A stretch of DNA of 37,170 nucleotides from a virus, in the IMG/VR virus record IMGVR_UViG_3300020433_000020, positions 1 through 37,170 of that record; one strand, given 5' to 3'. This document shows, piece after piece, positions 27,001 through 36,259 of the stretch. The position numbers and the translations under genes were made by a program. Within the stretch, counting starts at the first letter, position 1; each line of letters opens with the position of its first letter. Below the pieces are notes generated by a model that was not told the DNA's origin, did not search any database, and saw only the letters and a program-made list of their open reading frames with translations.

Positions 27001-30000
27001 ATCCCAGCCGCATTGAATTAGATGGATGTCCAGGCAACCCGCTTACGTGGATTTCTGTAACGCTGGATAAAGAAACTCCAGTGAATACGTTGGCGCAACG
27101 ACTCAATCAAGAGTGGCAGCTTGTGGCTCCCGGCGCACCTCCTGTCGCTGATATGAACAAGGAAGGCGAGCTGCTTTTGACGGGGCGTCAAATCCAAGCC
27201 GCGCCTTCATTGCCTTATCTTGCATCGGGAGAGTTGAGCTTCCCGATTACGGTCAATCCCGGCACCTATGTATCCAGTCTTGACATTCGTTCGGCAACCA
27301 ATCATTCGGTGTACGAGACCCAGACCCTTCAATTGAAGCCCGCTTGGGCGTGTATTGAACTGAGGTGGAGGGTTAACTCGGCTGAAACGTACAACACCCC
27401 CTCAGAGTATGCACAGGCTCTCAATGAGAGGCTTCTATACAACGGCACCACAGATGATTTACTGAAGCGTGCAGGGTTTCGTCCAGCACTCATCAACTCT
27501 GAAAACCCTGGCTTGCTCGCGGCGAATATCAAAGAGCTTCCCCTTGTTTTCGTAGCGAATGACGACAAACGATTCCCGTCTTCGTTGGACGGGGCTACAC
27601 AAATCGCACTTGTGTGCAGTGGTAGTGCCCGCCTTGATACGCTGGCTTCCGAAAGCATAGATCAGGATCAACTCGGGTGGGAACCATTTACCGCTCCCGC
27701 GCCAAGTGTGTTGGTGGAGCTGGACTCTCATGGCAAAGCTAATAGTGTCCACGGACTTCTCGGGAACCCCCTATCCAATAATCGCTTCGGCTTGTTTTGG
27801 GGAAATCGGTCTAACGCCACTTTCCCAAACGCTAAGCATTATCCGAAAGGGGCGGACGGCGACTGGGATAGCGTCAACTTAGGTGCGCTTGGTAATAGCG
27901 CAGAACTAATGTTTGACGTCAACGGGACTCGACCTTTGGGTCGCCTTGCGGGGTCGTTCAAGATTAGTAACGCTTTCTTCTTAGGCGATTCAGAAAAGAT
28001 TAGGCTCATTCTTGATCTTCCTACGGGGCAATCTTCTAACTGGTACAACGACCAGACCGAAGTAAGCTCGGAAGCAGACCTGTATGGAGAGAAGATCAAT
28101 CCGCGCGTCAAAGGCGAATACTCCGGTCCAAGCGAACCTTTACCGGCAAAAGTGAAATCTGGTTGGTTGGGTCGTTGGCAGTGGCCCCATCATGATATTG
28201 GCGACGTCGATAAGCCGAAAAACCTCGGTGGGATCAAACGAATCCACCTGAGCTTTGGTACGAAGACGTTTAACGAAAACGGTTTCCGCACACACTTTGG
28301 CGGCGACCCTTTCAGTTTGAACGGCTCCCACGGCGGTCAACTTGTAAAGATTAGCCCGACAGATGAGTCTCAGTGGAAACGGCCCAAGAACGTCTGGGAC
28401 GACTTCGCATACGGTGACATTGTATCAGGGTATTCCCCCAAGTATCTCCAACCCGTCATTGAGGGTCGCGTCATTGAGAAGACGCCAAAGAGAGAACTGG
28501 ACGACAACGGGTTTCCCGTTGAAGGTGACTACAGCCTGTTCGCTATCATGGGTGAGCGAAACGTCGAGACAAACAATACGGCTGCGCCGTCTGTCTACTT
28601 GAGTCAAGCGTTCAAGCATACCGGGTGGACGCAAACGAACATGCGGACCAGCGTGGTCCCCTCAGCAATTTGGGGTTCTGACGCTGCCGTGGCGCATTTG
28701 GTCAGTCAGGTTAATCCAAATGTAGAACCCACAGAAGTAGAGACGGAATTCTTTACCAGCCGTCCTAATCCAAATGCGACGTCTTCGGTTTTGATTGGTG
28801 CTGGTCGCGTTAGCATGTTGTCTACGCTTGGGGCAATCGAACCGACTGGAATCGCTTTTCACAATCTGATTCAAGACTTTTCGGCAACAGCCACGAAGCA
28901 GATCGGTCGGTCTTCTGTCTACCTTGAGTCGGGTGCGTGGACGACCACCTACCCGAATGGTGATGAGCGTGTCCCTTATTGGGGAGAAAAGAACTTTGCT
29001 CCCAGCAGTCTTGGGTCTAAAGGCAACACGACAAGTCAGTACGGCGGTGTCGGCGGCATCCGTGTCAGCGGTGATGCCCATCTGTGGGTTCAAGATATCA
29101 AACCCCTATGGTCAGATGGAGAGGCCACAGCGTTTATTGTGCCTCGCCATCCGTATCAAACTATTTCAGGAATGTTTGATCACGGTCTGATTGAAAGAAC
29201 CGGGTCGGTCATCAGTGATAACTCGAAACTGGTTGAAGTCACGGTTCTGATTGGGATGAGTCAAAGCGACATGTCCGCTTTTGAGGGCTTCATCAACACA
29301 GACAGTGCTTACTCTTTTGGTGGCTCTACTGCCGCCACGATGGGATCCAACTTATTTCCGTTCTGGAATTTCAACCCCGCTCCAAACCATCAGCAAGGCG
29401 AACGATATTTCAAGTTCGGGCAGGCTGCCGTTGCGTCTGAAACGCCTCAACTGATGCCGTCACTTGCTGGCACTCACCTTGAACTTGGCGGTATTCGCTA
29501 TAGGGTCGTCTCTTCGCCTGTAATCCAACTTGGCGGGACTTTGGCGCAGCTTGTTTATCCCGGTATTGACAGCGGTTTCAGTAGCGGCACTCCACTCTAT
29601 GCAGACACCCCATATCATGATGGGGATCGAATGTTGCCGTCCAAAGGCCGAAACCGCTTGTCTCAGTTTGCGGGTTTTGTAGCCCTGCGCGCAGAAGTGG
29701 TGATTCCTGTGTCCAGTAGCCCGCAGGAAGGTTGGAACGAGTGGGGTTTTTACGACAAGCGGTTTGGGAATGATCTTATCTACTCTGGAAAGGTGGTTGA
29801 TCCCGGTGGGTCGCCTACAGGGGTCCCCTCGTCTGTCAGGGGTCTAACGATTGACCCTCAAGTGGTAGCAGGTAAGGACAGGCTTCCAATTGAGATCATA
29901 CCGCTTACTGGTACGACCACCCGTATTGGTCCGGGTTCTCAATCACCCCCGGATCAATTCAACTTCAAGCAATCCGCAGACAATTCGAGCCAAGGTACGC

Positions 30001-33000
30001 TCACTGGCGGAGCGCACTTGCTTGGGGTGCATGATCAAATTGGATCAAGTGGTAAGCGTTTCAGTCGGGCTTTTTTCACGATCAATGATCGTACCCGTTC
30101 GGAACTCGTGGATGAAGTTTACAAAGGCGGCACCGCGCGGATTGTCGTTCTTGCAGACGAGTCCGGTTTGGTAGACAGTTTGCCGAATGGCGATGAGAGC
30201 AGTCTCAGTCCCATCGGCGGCGGTCGCTTGAATACTTATGGCTACGCACGCCGGTTGGGTCCGGGCGTCATGATGGACGGTGGTTTAGGCTTGGTTCAAG
30301 CCACGGCTTTCCGTGCAACACCCCGCAGTAGTCAAACTGAAAACTTAGGTCAGATGACCGTGTGGGGTAGAGGTGCTTATCCGTTCTACAACGGTTTGCG
30401 CCCCGCCGATATTGGCGTCGAACTGCCTTCGACCTTCAACACTGTTGAGTTCTATGGCGAAATGTCTGTGGCGAGTCCGCAAGGGCGTGTCGTGTTTGAA
30501 AGCCCGTTGGCTGCCGAAGGCATCGTTGCCAACATGTTCACAGCACAGTACGCCTCAACATTCTATATCGGCCCCTACCACTATCGCAAAAAGGGTCTAA
30601 ATACGGACACCTCCTATGAAGCCGGTGTCTTTAGAGACAGTGGTTTAGGTTTGAGCGACACCTTGTTCCCATATGTGAGCGCAGGGGTCGTCGTAAAAAC
30701 ACCGGGGACGACGGTTTACGAACGTGCTTTCCGCTCTCTTGATGCGACGGGCAGCAACCCACACCGAAAGCTGAGGGAAGGCACCCATAATCGAGGCGGG
30801 ATTCCTGGCATGGGTGTTCCGTTCAAAGGTGAAGTCTTGCTTCTCCCACAAGGCCCAACGTCAATGGGTGTTGGGTTTGCAGACTACAGGGGCGGTTCCG
30901 GTAAAACGCCGCTCGACATTCCGTTGTATGAGTTTATAAATGGCGCAACTGTTCCGCAGATCGTCGCTAAGACACTAAGACCTTACACAAAGATTGAGAG
31001 TTCGCCGTTCGGGATCAATGTTTCGGCTGTCGTGAACGGGCAGGAAAACATGTCCTACCCAAATGCGGGAGTGGGTCCTGAAAGGCACAAAGGTCAAATG
31101 GGAACCGTGTCGCAGGCGTACCGACACTCAAACAGTCGTGAGAACGATGCTGATTACGGTTGGTCTGATTCAAACGGCAGCAAGCCTGAACTTCAAGTGC
31201 GAGTGCTTGACGGCATGGTACTCGAAGACATTACCAACGGCACTTTCTACACCATCGGCTCGATTGGTCGCGACGTTCACCGTAAGAACGCCACAACACA
31301 GCTTGGAGTTATTGGCGATACTGTACGCGCACCGGTCAACGGCTCGTTGACTGCATTGGGCGGCAACCAGTACCGAGTAAATGCAGCGCAAGCGGCATGG
31401 AACGAACGCTACTTGCCCGAAGTGCTGTATGACTTCACAAGTATGGTCGATGTGACAAAGGATCCCTTTGTGGAGCCTAAAGTTGGTTTTGGTGATCGTA
31501 CAGATGACGGATACGTCCGTAGACCACTGTTCGGTCACGACATGCGGATTACTCCCAACGTAGAGTTTGTTCCTGTATTGGGTCCACGCGGTGTTCGTGG
31601 CGGGCTTCTCCCCCCTTGGTACTTCGACCTTTCAACTAAGGGTAAAGTTCTCGGTCTCGATAGCGGGATTGACGCTGACGCCTTGTTTTACGATCTTGAT
31701 CACGACTTCAAGCAAGATGACGTGGGCAAGATGCTCTACATTTGTGGAACGCACACGTATGAACATACGGGTTGGTGGGTCATCATCGGATTCGGCGCAA
31801 GCGACAAGCACGTTGCTCACGGGTTAGATTCTTCGACGGCGATTAGCAATTACGTCATGCTGCGGAAGTACAACTGGGCAGACCGTAGAGTTCCGATGAC
31901 AACCAATCCCACACCCTCTCGATACGTTCCTATCGGGAATGATCTTCGCAGCGATGATTGCTCCGGTCTTATCCCTTTGCGCTATCGCGCACCATACGTC
32001 ACGTTGGTGGCGGATAAGCGAACCAATATGGCTGACGGTCTTGGTTTCATGGGAGTAGATCACACTGGCGTGATTGAAGACGATGCTGATCTTACCTACG
32101 GCGACTTCAAGCTCGGCTTTATCCCATCTGAGGGCTTAGAAAAGGCTGTCGTTTTCATTATTGGTCGTGAAGAACTGATCGATGATGGCGTCAGGACTTT
32201 GGAATCACTGGCGAGCTTCCTCAATAAAGATCCGAGGTCGAACGGTCGGGCGTACATCAACGAACTTGCAAACGGTGCGGTTGGAAAGCTGGTCCAATGG
32301 GACGTCAAGGAAAACGTCCTTATTGGTCGATATGAGCCTAAATATCTCGGCTCCGAAACTCTAAGAAGCAAAGTGTTTTCTGGGGCAGCTTCTTTTTCAG
32401 TGTACTGGGAAAGCCGAACTGGGATCAGTGGGTCTGACCCCTTCGCGTATAGCGACGATGAGAAATCCGGTTTCATTGCCTGTTTAGGTCACAGCTTGAA
32501 CGCTGACAGAACCAGTGGCGACAGGAACAATGCGATGCCGATCCCCGCGCTGAGGGATGCAAGCCAAATCCAAAACAAGTACGCGTTCGATTACAAAGAG
32601 ACTGCGGCGCGTGGATTGCGGTGGGTCTTTTCCCATCCGTTGACTGAGGAAAACGTAGGCTCCTACATTCATTTGACGAAGCCCCATAAGTATCACTTCG
32701 GCGTGCTCCCTCCCTCACAAAATAGTGGGCTTGACGGGCGTTCTCAAGCGGTACTTGATGGGGGATGGTCAACTGCACATCAGACGCTTAGTGATTCGAT
32801 GTCATCTAAAGGCGTGTTCTTGACGACCGATATTTTCAGGATCAACCGTTGTCCAAATACTGGCAAAATGGTTATCGGCGGTGACTGCGAAGTTTACTTC
32901 ACCGAAGCCCATACGATCCCAGAAGTATCAGGAGATGCTGGAAAAGGGACAGCCATCACCTACTCTCCATTGGGTGTTCATGGCGTTTGGCAAGACACCG

Positions 33001-36000
33001 ATACAGGTGAGCTGAGCCAAGAGCATTTGAATTGGCCGACATTGTTTGAGCTTCAGCCGATTGCCCGAGAGAAAATCGTTGTGGTTTCTCCGAGCAGTGC
33101 GAAGTCCTCGCCGATGCTGACTCGTGGTCGCTCCGGTTCAGCCGGTACGCCCCTTGGTCCGCAAGGGGTCGGCCCTATGGTTGCGTCAGGCAACGTGGCT
33201 CCATCGAGACCTGAAGCCTCATTCTTAATGGATCCTTGGCAGCTTATTGCTCGACCGAATAGCACGAAGTTGTCTTTACCTGCCGATGAAAAACACGGTT
33301 GGGATGTCCAAGGCTACGATAGCCGTGTCTTGGCTAACAACGCGAATGTAAAGACCATCGAAGTGGTGGAGATTATATCGCAGCTTGAAAAGGATATTGC
33401 TGACTTAGCGGTCATGATCGCAGAAGATGAAGCCGAAAAATCAGCCCTTCAAGAGACCATCGATGATTTGAGTAGTCTCATAATTGATGATAGCAGTCCT
33501 GTCGTTCAGCTATTGAGGAAGCTGCTCTCCGCGCTTAACGTCGATCTCAATAATATTTTGGAATCAGAGATTCCCGGTGAGCTTGAAGGCGCGTCTGTTT
33601 TTACTGATGCCCTCGCCATAAGAGCAGAGAAAACGCGAAAGATCGCCGATGCTCAAAAAGCTGTTGGGGAGATGGAAGAAATCCTTTCAGCTCTCGGTGA
33701 TGAGTTAGAGACAACAGAAGACGCATTAGCGCAAACACAGAAGTATTTGGTAAATCTCATAGAACAAGAGGGCTTCCTCATTGGTGAAAAGAGTGGGGTG
33801 GAAAACGAACTCGCGAAACGCCTCGAAGATAAATCCACTATTCAAGAGGCTTACGATTCGGCATCTGGCGATTACACCGATCTGACGACCTTTTTGAGTC
33901 AGAATGCGACTGCTATTAAGGAACTGGACGAGAACTTTGACGAAGAAGCGGATTGGTACAGCGACGACGAGCAGGTCAAAAAGTTAGTCGAAGAGAGAAA
34001 GGGGATTTTTGCTCAGCTTTATGAAAAGCGGACTGAAATGTTCCAATTGAAGGAACTCCTTGAGCAAAGGTCGGATGACATAGCTGAATTGCAGGCAAAG
34101 CTGGCTGAAATAGCCCCACAGCTTGTGGAGGTAGTGAACGCTAAAGAGGTTACTCTGGCTGAGGAAAAGGAAATTAAAGCCGTGCTGGATTCACTCCAAG
34201 CGAGGCTAAATCCCATCCCTGGCGAAGTGAATGCCATGGTTGCTGAGGGTTGGGAAACATTGTTTGAGGCTGACCGTCTTGCTGAGCTGACCGCTGTAGG
34301 TGTGGATGCTTCCATGTCACCTGGTCTGAGGTCGGTTCGCGAAGCTGTAATTGATCTGCTTGGTGATGCAGGCGACGATCTCAAAATGATGTCCATAGAA
34401 TGGGCTGGGGAAGAATCCCCATTCATCAACGATAATGACGTCAACCATTGGAATCAGTACAGAACAATCTTGCAAGAGATTGAGGCGGTTGAGGAAGCTA
34501 TCGCGGTTCTTCTTGAAGCCGCCGATGTTGAACAGATTGCATCACTTGAGGGTGAATTGAGGCTGAAATCCGCGAGCGTTGATGCAAACAAAAACCGCAA
34601 GGCGAACGCCGAAGAAGAAGCGGAATTCTGGAAAGTCTACAAGATCAAGAAAGGGGCTTCTCTACCGTCAGGTGAGGAACCTGTTATTGCGGACGATGCA
34701 ACATATTCGTGGTCTCCTGCGGGAGAGTGGTGGCAGCTTTATCAGCCAGCTTGGGATCAACATGGACCCAATGCGTCTGAGCCGCCTCCAACCCTGAAGA
34801 TTGACCTTACGGAATCATTTACTCAAGCTGTTGGACCCGGTGCTGGGTTGAATACGCCATTCCCAAGTCGTTTCCCACGAGGTGTTCGACTCAATCGTAT
34901 GTGGGTAAACTTTGGTGTGTGGGGAACACCCCCTCATCTCAAAGGTGTACGGACAATGGACGAACTCCCAGGATTCGCTCCAAACGACCAACTGAATCAG
35001 TCCAAGGAAGACGTACTCAACCAGCTTTACATTAGCTTCAACCTTGTCCTTGAGATTCCTGGGTCACAAGCACGGGCTTTGGAGTTAGATACAGAGCACC
35101 CGAGAGGCTCGGGCACCGCAGCGTTCCCATTTGGAGATCGCGCCCCGACAAGCTCCTACACTCACCCGAAAAACGCTGACGACGGGGAGAGACTGCGTGC
35201 TTGGCCGGGGGGCACGATTGTCGTACCGCTTTACGTGAACCGAGAAGCTGGCGATATGATGCCTAACGTCATGGAGCGTTTTGTTACTGTTGGTCCAGAA
35301 CCGTCATACAACTCAACGTACGTTGATGGCGGAAACGACCCTAAATATAAAGACTGGTCGGGTGGGCATTATGAGCACGGTTTTGGCGCATCAGGACCAG
35401 ACCTTGATCCTAATCTTTACGACAGCAAGAGCTTGAACACGGACAGGCAACGTATGCACTGGAAGGGATATAAGTCTCCTAACTTCCACGCTCAGCTACT
35501 CGTCAACTCATTCAACCCCGTTGTTTGGGGGGGCATGGACTACTCAAACAAAAATCACAATATCGAGGCGAACTCACGAAAGGGTGTCTTTGAGGAAACC
35601 AAGTTCTCTCGCGTGCAGGCTTCGGTCTTCCCGAGGCAGTCTGTAATGAGTGGTGGGTTGCGGTCTTGCTTTACGAGTGGTTTAGTTCCCGACGGATCCG
35701 TGTTCACAGATTTCGAGCCGCAGTCGCTTTCCGCAGCGACAATGACTGGGATCACTATCGCGCACTCAGCCGCGTTCATGGCACCCCCAACGGTTGAAGC
35801 GGGTAGTCTTTCAAAGAAGAACTTGGAGGGTGGTCATAGTTGCCCCCACGCGTTCACAGTGGCACTGACGCCAGTTGGTGATGAGTACATTCCCACTGAA
35901 GATCCTATGGACCCTAAAACAGACCTCGCGGCAAGGTACGGGCGGCGTCTTGAGACGAAAAAGGGTCTTGCTCCGACAGTAGAGAACGCTCGGCAGTTCA

Positions 36001-36257
36001 AGGTCGGTAACTGGCTTGATCGCATCAAAGCCAAGTATGGAATCGCCGCACCTTCGGGATCGATGCTGCCCCCAGGATCAAGAGTCTTCTTGGAAGTCGC
36101 GGTGGGACCTGGACCCGCTGCGAAAGACCAAGACCCAGAAGCCTATTGTGCCGCTGGAACTTGGGTCGGCAGCGTCAAGCTCAGTTTCGATGTTGAGACC
36201 GTCGATGGCACAGCTTGGACAAGCGACGTAAACATTCTTGGCGATGAGGAAGGATAA
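24027..36257 (+). CDS. Giant tail protein, 4076 aa, with embedded ~430-residue coiled coil
   Basis: The largest gene of the window (12.2 kb). The first ~55 residues are helical (LLQRLRKLLAEAADTSD), a possible docking element. Residues ~60-3100 are a long beta-rich, Gly/Asn/Asp-rich region with no enzyme motif that I recognise and no clear short repeat. Residues ~3105-3545 change abruptly to a Glu/Lys/Leu/Ile/Ala-rich coiled coil (QLEKDIADLAVMIAEDEAEK through NRKANAEEEAEFW). Residues ~3550-4076 return to beta-rich sequence, ending AGTWVGSVKLSFDVETVDG. ATG at 24027 is chosen over the in-frame TTG at 24024 because GGAG at 24015-24018 is eight bases away. Candidate roles are a central or long side fibre, or a tail-tip scaffold; no tape-measure hallmarks are seen. 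Fibre-type function is inference. Confidence 0.72.
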   Translation: MATGNDNLLQRLRKLLAEAADTSDIRQPWQELFARKDSVPPRAIRAAEAVEGFIGSWAASHVVDGQIRHVVDKTVVPKAGFDSMLGKRGYPEINFVPYNWNTNAGGTNNPALVGHPVSFEFVGPTDKAFHETGVNFGANLNRNFIEMSVDPQEIFGITDKDLSTPHWVLITDPGDGLKTKIRDPKISSYTPTTVPNGFTETKKHQGTARYELFRIIEIREKKILLDGVKRLEDYFERWNSNSKTGNLGSIAILRPKVARLAPLNNTCTRWAVLPPERSALGEYGYGLAYYNSIGGLREDHNLGYALPVPKPVTLRAFKGADGDEQMDGRWTPIDSWDSYFSTSIDGLPQLDLGVPAFGRFRIKSSVGIHKMLSGRRLRGEDLGILHINQIRPPRNRTEDDSLYQHVYSVYLGFHEIVDFDEDYVECRLPIGVDVNTGRRTQWEPYFPELTRLSCSIHNTVRSLFSDVSYSTAFYDDIEATRLTGLINPNEVGRSIKVHGTNDVPLGAYSGRADRSIPNTQFNEDPGSLLDLGFRMVLFTARPSRGFESALVNQIAGSVAALNDDGDYTVNWANPINSNEIILDPRITDEQQYVDVDYASGTVSFSHKPRPGGDIVFNEDGKPILFASFVPYSMEGDQRGSAIRLTGGDLLSANLGYPVSTQHDVFSERKLGRSANYDQTISMGQDLYLVYEDRNTPYAEHWEIPETGYFQLIQKEGDTPYNDTGDLLDQYVKAYRGIEVTNDPNGITVCLKNVTWQNVPSLPFSQPIITIPALTSIMFRCRPDINAAFDTSYGSNVRASTVRFAYADLKYMEDGSVTVTPTAVAGPAQELRSFFPLGENITSPEVARFHFDAMTQRWSTNDPPWMDSGHTEPPGKEHEIGIEVSRGRLYTNWQFAADADYMRVGANVSRLQYSIGRHIAPPGDIAIDIDSADEFNNAVFECFQDLSRMALLTGVIEGSTIASKVYENIKTDLVNQDGQTQRFLFINKSYGDDPSRIELDGCPGNPLTWISVTLDKETPVNTLAQRLNQEWQLVAPGAPPVADMNKEGELLLTGRQIQAAPSLPYLASGELSFPITVNPGTYVSSLDIRSATNHSVYETQTLQLKPAWACIELRWRVNSAETYNTPSEYAQALNERLLYNGTTDDLLKRAGFRPALINSENPGLLAANIKELPLVFVANDDKRFPSSLDGATQIALVCSGSARLDTLASESIDQDQLGWEPFTAPAPSVLVELDSHGKANSVHGLLGNPLSNNRFGLFWGNRSNATFPNAKHYPKGADGDWDSVNLGALGNSAELMFDVNGTRPLGRLAGSFKISNAFFLGDSEKIRLILDLPTGQSSNWYNDQTEVSSEADLYGEKINPRVKGEYSGPSEPLPAKVKSGWLGRWQWPHHDIGDVDKPKNLGGIKRIHLSFGTKTFNENGFRTHFGGDPFSLNGSHGGQLVKISPTDESQWKRPKNVWDDFAYGDIVSGYSPKYLQPVIEGRVIEKTPKRELDDNGFPVEGDYSLFAIMGERNVETNNTAAPSVYLSQAFKHTGWTQTNMRTSVVPSAIWGSDAAVAHLVSQVNPNVEPTEVETEFFTSRPNPNATSSVLIGAGRVSMLSTLGAIEPTGIAFHNLIQDFSATATKQIGRSSVYLESGAWTTTYPNGDERVPYWGEKNFAPSSLGSKGNTTSQYGGVGGIRVSGDAHLWVQDIKPLWSDGEATAFIVPRHPYQTISGMFDHGLIERTGSVISDNSKLVEVTVLIGMSQSDMSAFEGFINTDSAYSFGGSTAATMGSNLFPFWNFNPAPNHQQGERYFKFGQAAVASETPQLMPSLAGTHLELGGIRYRVVSSPVIQLGGTLAQLVYPGIDSGFSSGTPLYADTPYHDGDRMLPSKGRNRLSQFAGFVALRAEVVIPVSSSPQEGWNEWGFYDKRFGNDLIYSGKVVDPGGSPTGVPSSVRGLTIDPQVVAGKDRLPIEIIPLTGTTTRIGPGSQSPPDQFNFKQSADNSSQGTLTGGAHLLGVHDQIGSSGKRFSRAFFTINDRTRSELVDEVYKGGTARIVVLADESGLVDSLPNGDESSLSPIGGGRLNTYGYARRLGPGVMMDGGLGLVQATAFRATPRSSQTENLGQMTVWGRGAYPFYNGLRPADIGVELPSTFNTVEFYGEMSVASPQGRVVFESPLAAEGIVANMFTAQYASTFYIGPYHYRKKGLNTDTSYEAGVFRDSGLGLSDTLFPYVSAGVVVKTPGTTVYERAFRSLDATGSNPHRKLREGTHNRGGIPGMGVPFKGEVLLLPQGPTSMGVGFADYRGGSGKTPLDIPLYEFINGATVPQIVAKTLRPYTKIESSPFGINVSAVVNGQENMSYPNAGVGPERHKGQMGTVSQAYRHSNSRENDADYGWSDSNGSKPELQVRVLDGMVLEDITNGTFYTIGSIGRDVHRKNATTQLGVIGDTVRAPVNGSLTALGGNQYRVNAAQAAWNERYLPEVLYDFTSMVDVTKDPFVEPKVGFGDRTDDGYVRRPLFGHDMRITPNVEFVPVLGPRGVRGGLLPPWYFDLSTKGKVLGLDSGIDADALFYDLDHDFKQDDVGKMLYICGTHTYEHTGWWVIIGFGASDKHVAHGLDSSTAISNYVMLRKYNWADRRVPMTTNPTPSRYVPIGNDLRSDDCSGLIPLRYRAPYVTLVADKRTNMADGLGFMGVDHTGVIEDDADLTYGDFKLGFIPSEGLEKAVVFIIGREELIDDGVRTLESLASFLNKDPRSNGRAYINELANGAVGKLVQWDVKENVLIGRYEPKYLGSETLRSKVFSGAASFSVYWESRTGISGSDPFAYSDDEKSGFIACLGHSLNADRTSGDRNNAMPIPALRDASQIQNKYAFDYKETAARGLRWVFSHPLTEENVGSYIHLTKPHKYHFGVLPPSQNSGLDGRSQAVLDGGWSTAHQTLSDSMSSKGVFLTTDIFRINRCPNTGKMVIGGDCEVYFTEAHTIPEVSGDAGKGTAITYSPLGVHGVWQDTDTGELSQEHLNWPTLFELQPIAREKIVVVSPSSAKSSPMLTRGRSGSAGTPLGPQGVGPMVASGNVAPSRPEASFLMDPWQLIARPNSTKLSLPADEKHGWDVQGYDSRVLANNANVKTIEVVEIISQLEKDIADLAVMIAEDEAEKSALQETIDDLSSLIIDDSSPVVQLLRKLLSALNVDLNNILESEIPGELEGASVFTDALAIRAEKTRKIADAQKAVGEMEEILSALGDELETTEDALAQTQKYLVNLIEQEGFLIGEKSGVENELAKRLEDKSTIQEAYDSASGDYTDLTTFLSQNATAIKELDENFDEEADWYSDDEQVKKLVEERKGIFAQLYEKRTEMFQLKELLEQRSDDIAELQAKLAEIAPQLVEVVNAKEVTLAEEKEIKAVLDSLQARLNPIPGEVNAMVAEGWETLFEADRLAELTAVGVDASMSPGLRSVREAVIDLLGDAGDDLKMMSIEWAGEESPFINDNDVNHWNQYRTILQEIEAVEEAIAVLLEAADVEQIASLEGELRLKSASVDANKNRKANAEEEAEFWKVYKIKKGASLPSGEEPVIADDATYSWSPAGEWWQLYQPAWDQHGPNASEPPPTLKIDLTESFTQAVGPGAGLNTPFPSRFPRGVRLNRMWVNFGVWGTPPHLKGVRTMDELPGFAPNDQLNQSKEDVLNQLYISFNLVLEIPGSQARALELDTEHPRGSGTAAFPFGDRAPTSSYTHPKNADDGERLRAWPGGTIVVPLYVNREAGDMMPNVMERFVTVGPEPSYNSTYVDGGNDPKYKDWSGGHYEHGFGASGPDLDPNLYDSKSLNTDRQRMHWKGYKSPNFHAQLLVNSFNPVVWGGMDYSNKNHNIEANSRKGVFEETKFSRVQASVFPRQSVMSGGLRSCFTSGLVPDGSVFTDFEPQSLSAATMTGITIAHSAAFMAPPTVEAGSLSKKNLEGGHSCPHAFTVALTPVGDEYIPTEDPMDPKTDLAARYGRRLETKKGLAPTVENARQFKVGNWLDRIKAKYGIAAPSGSMLPPGSRVFLEVAVGPGPAAKDQDPEAYCAAGTWVGSVKLSFDVETVDGTAWTSDVNILGDEEG

Positions 36258-36259
36258 CC

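Noticed and set aside
24027-36257. Intein or enzyme domain (lyase, peptidase, S74 chaperone) within the giant protein
   Set aside because: No intein end motifs and no recognisable catalytic or self-cleavage motif were found on reading.
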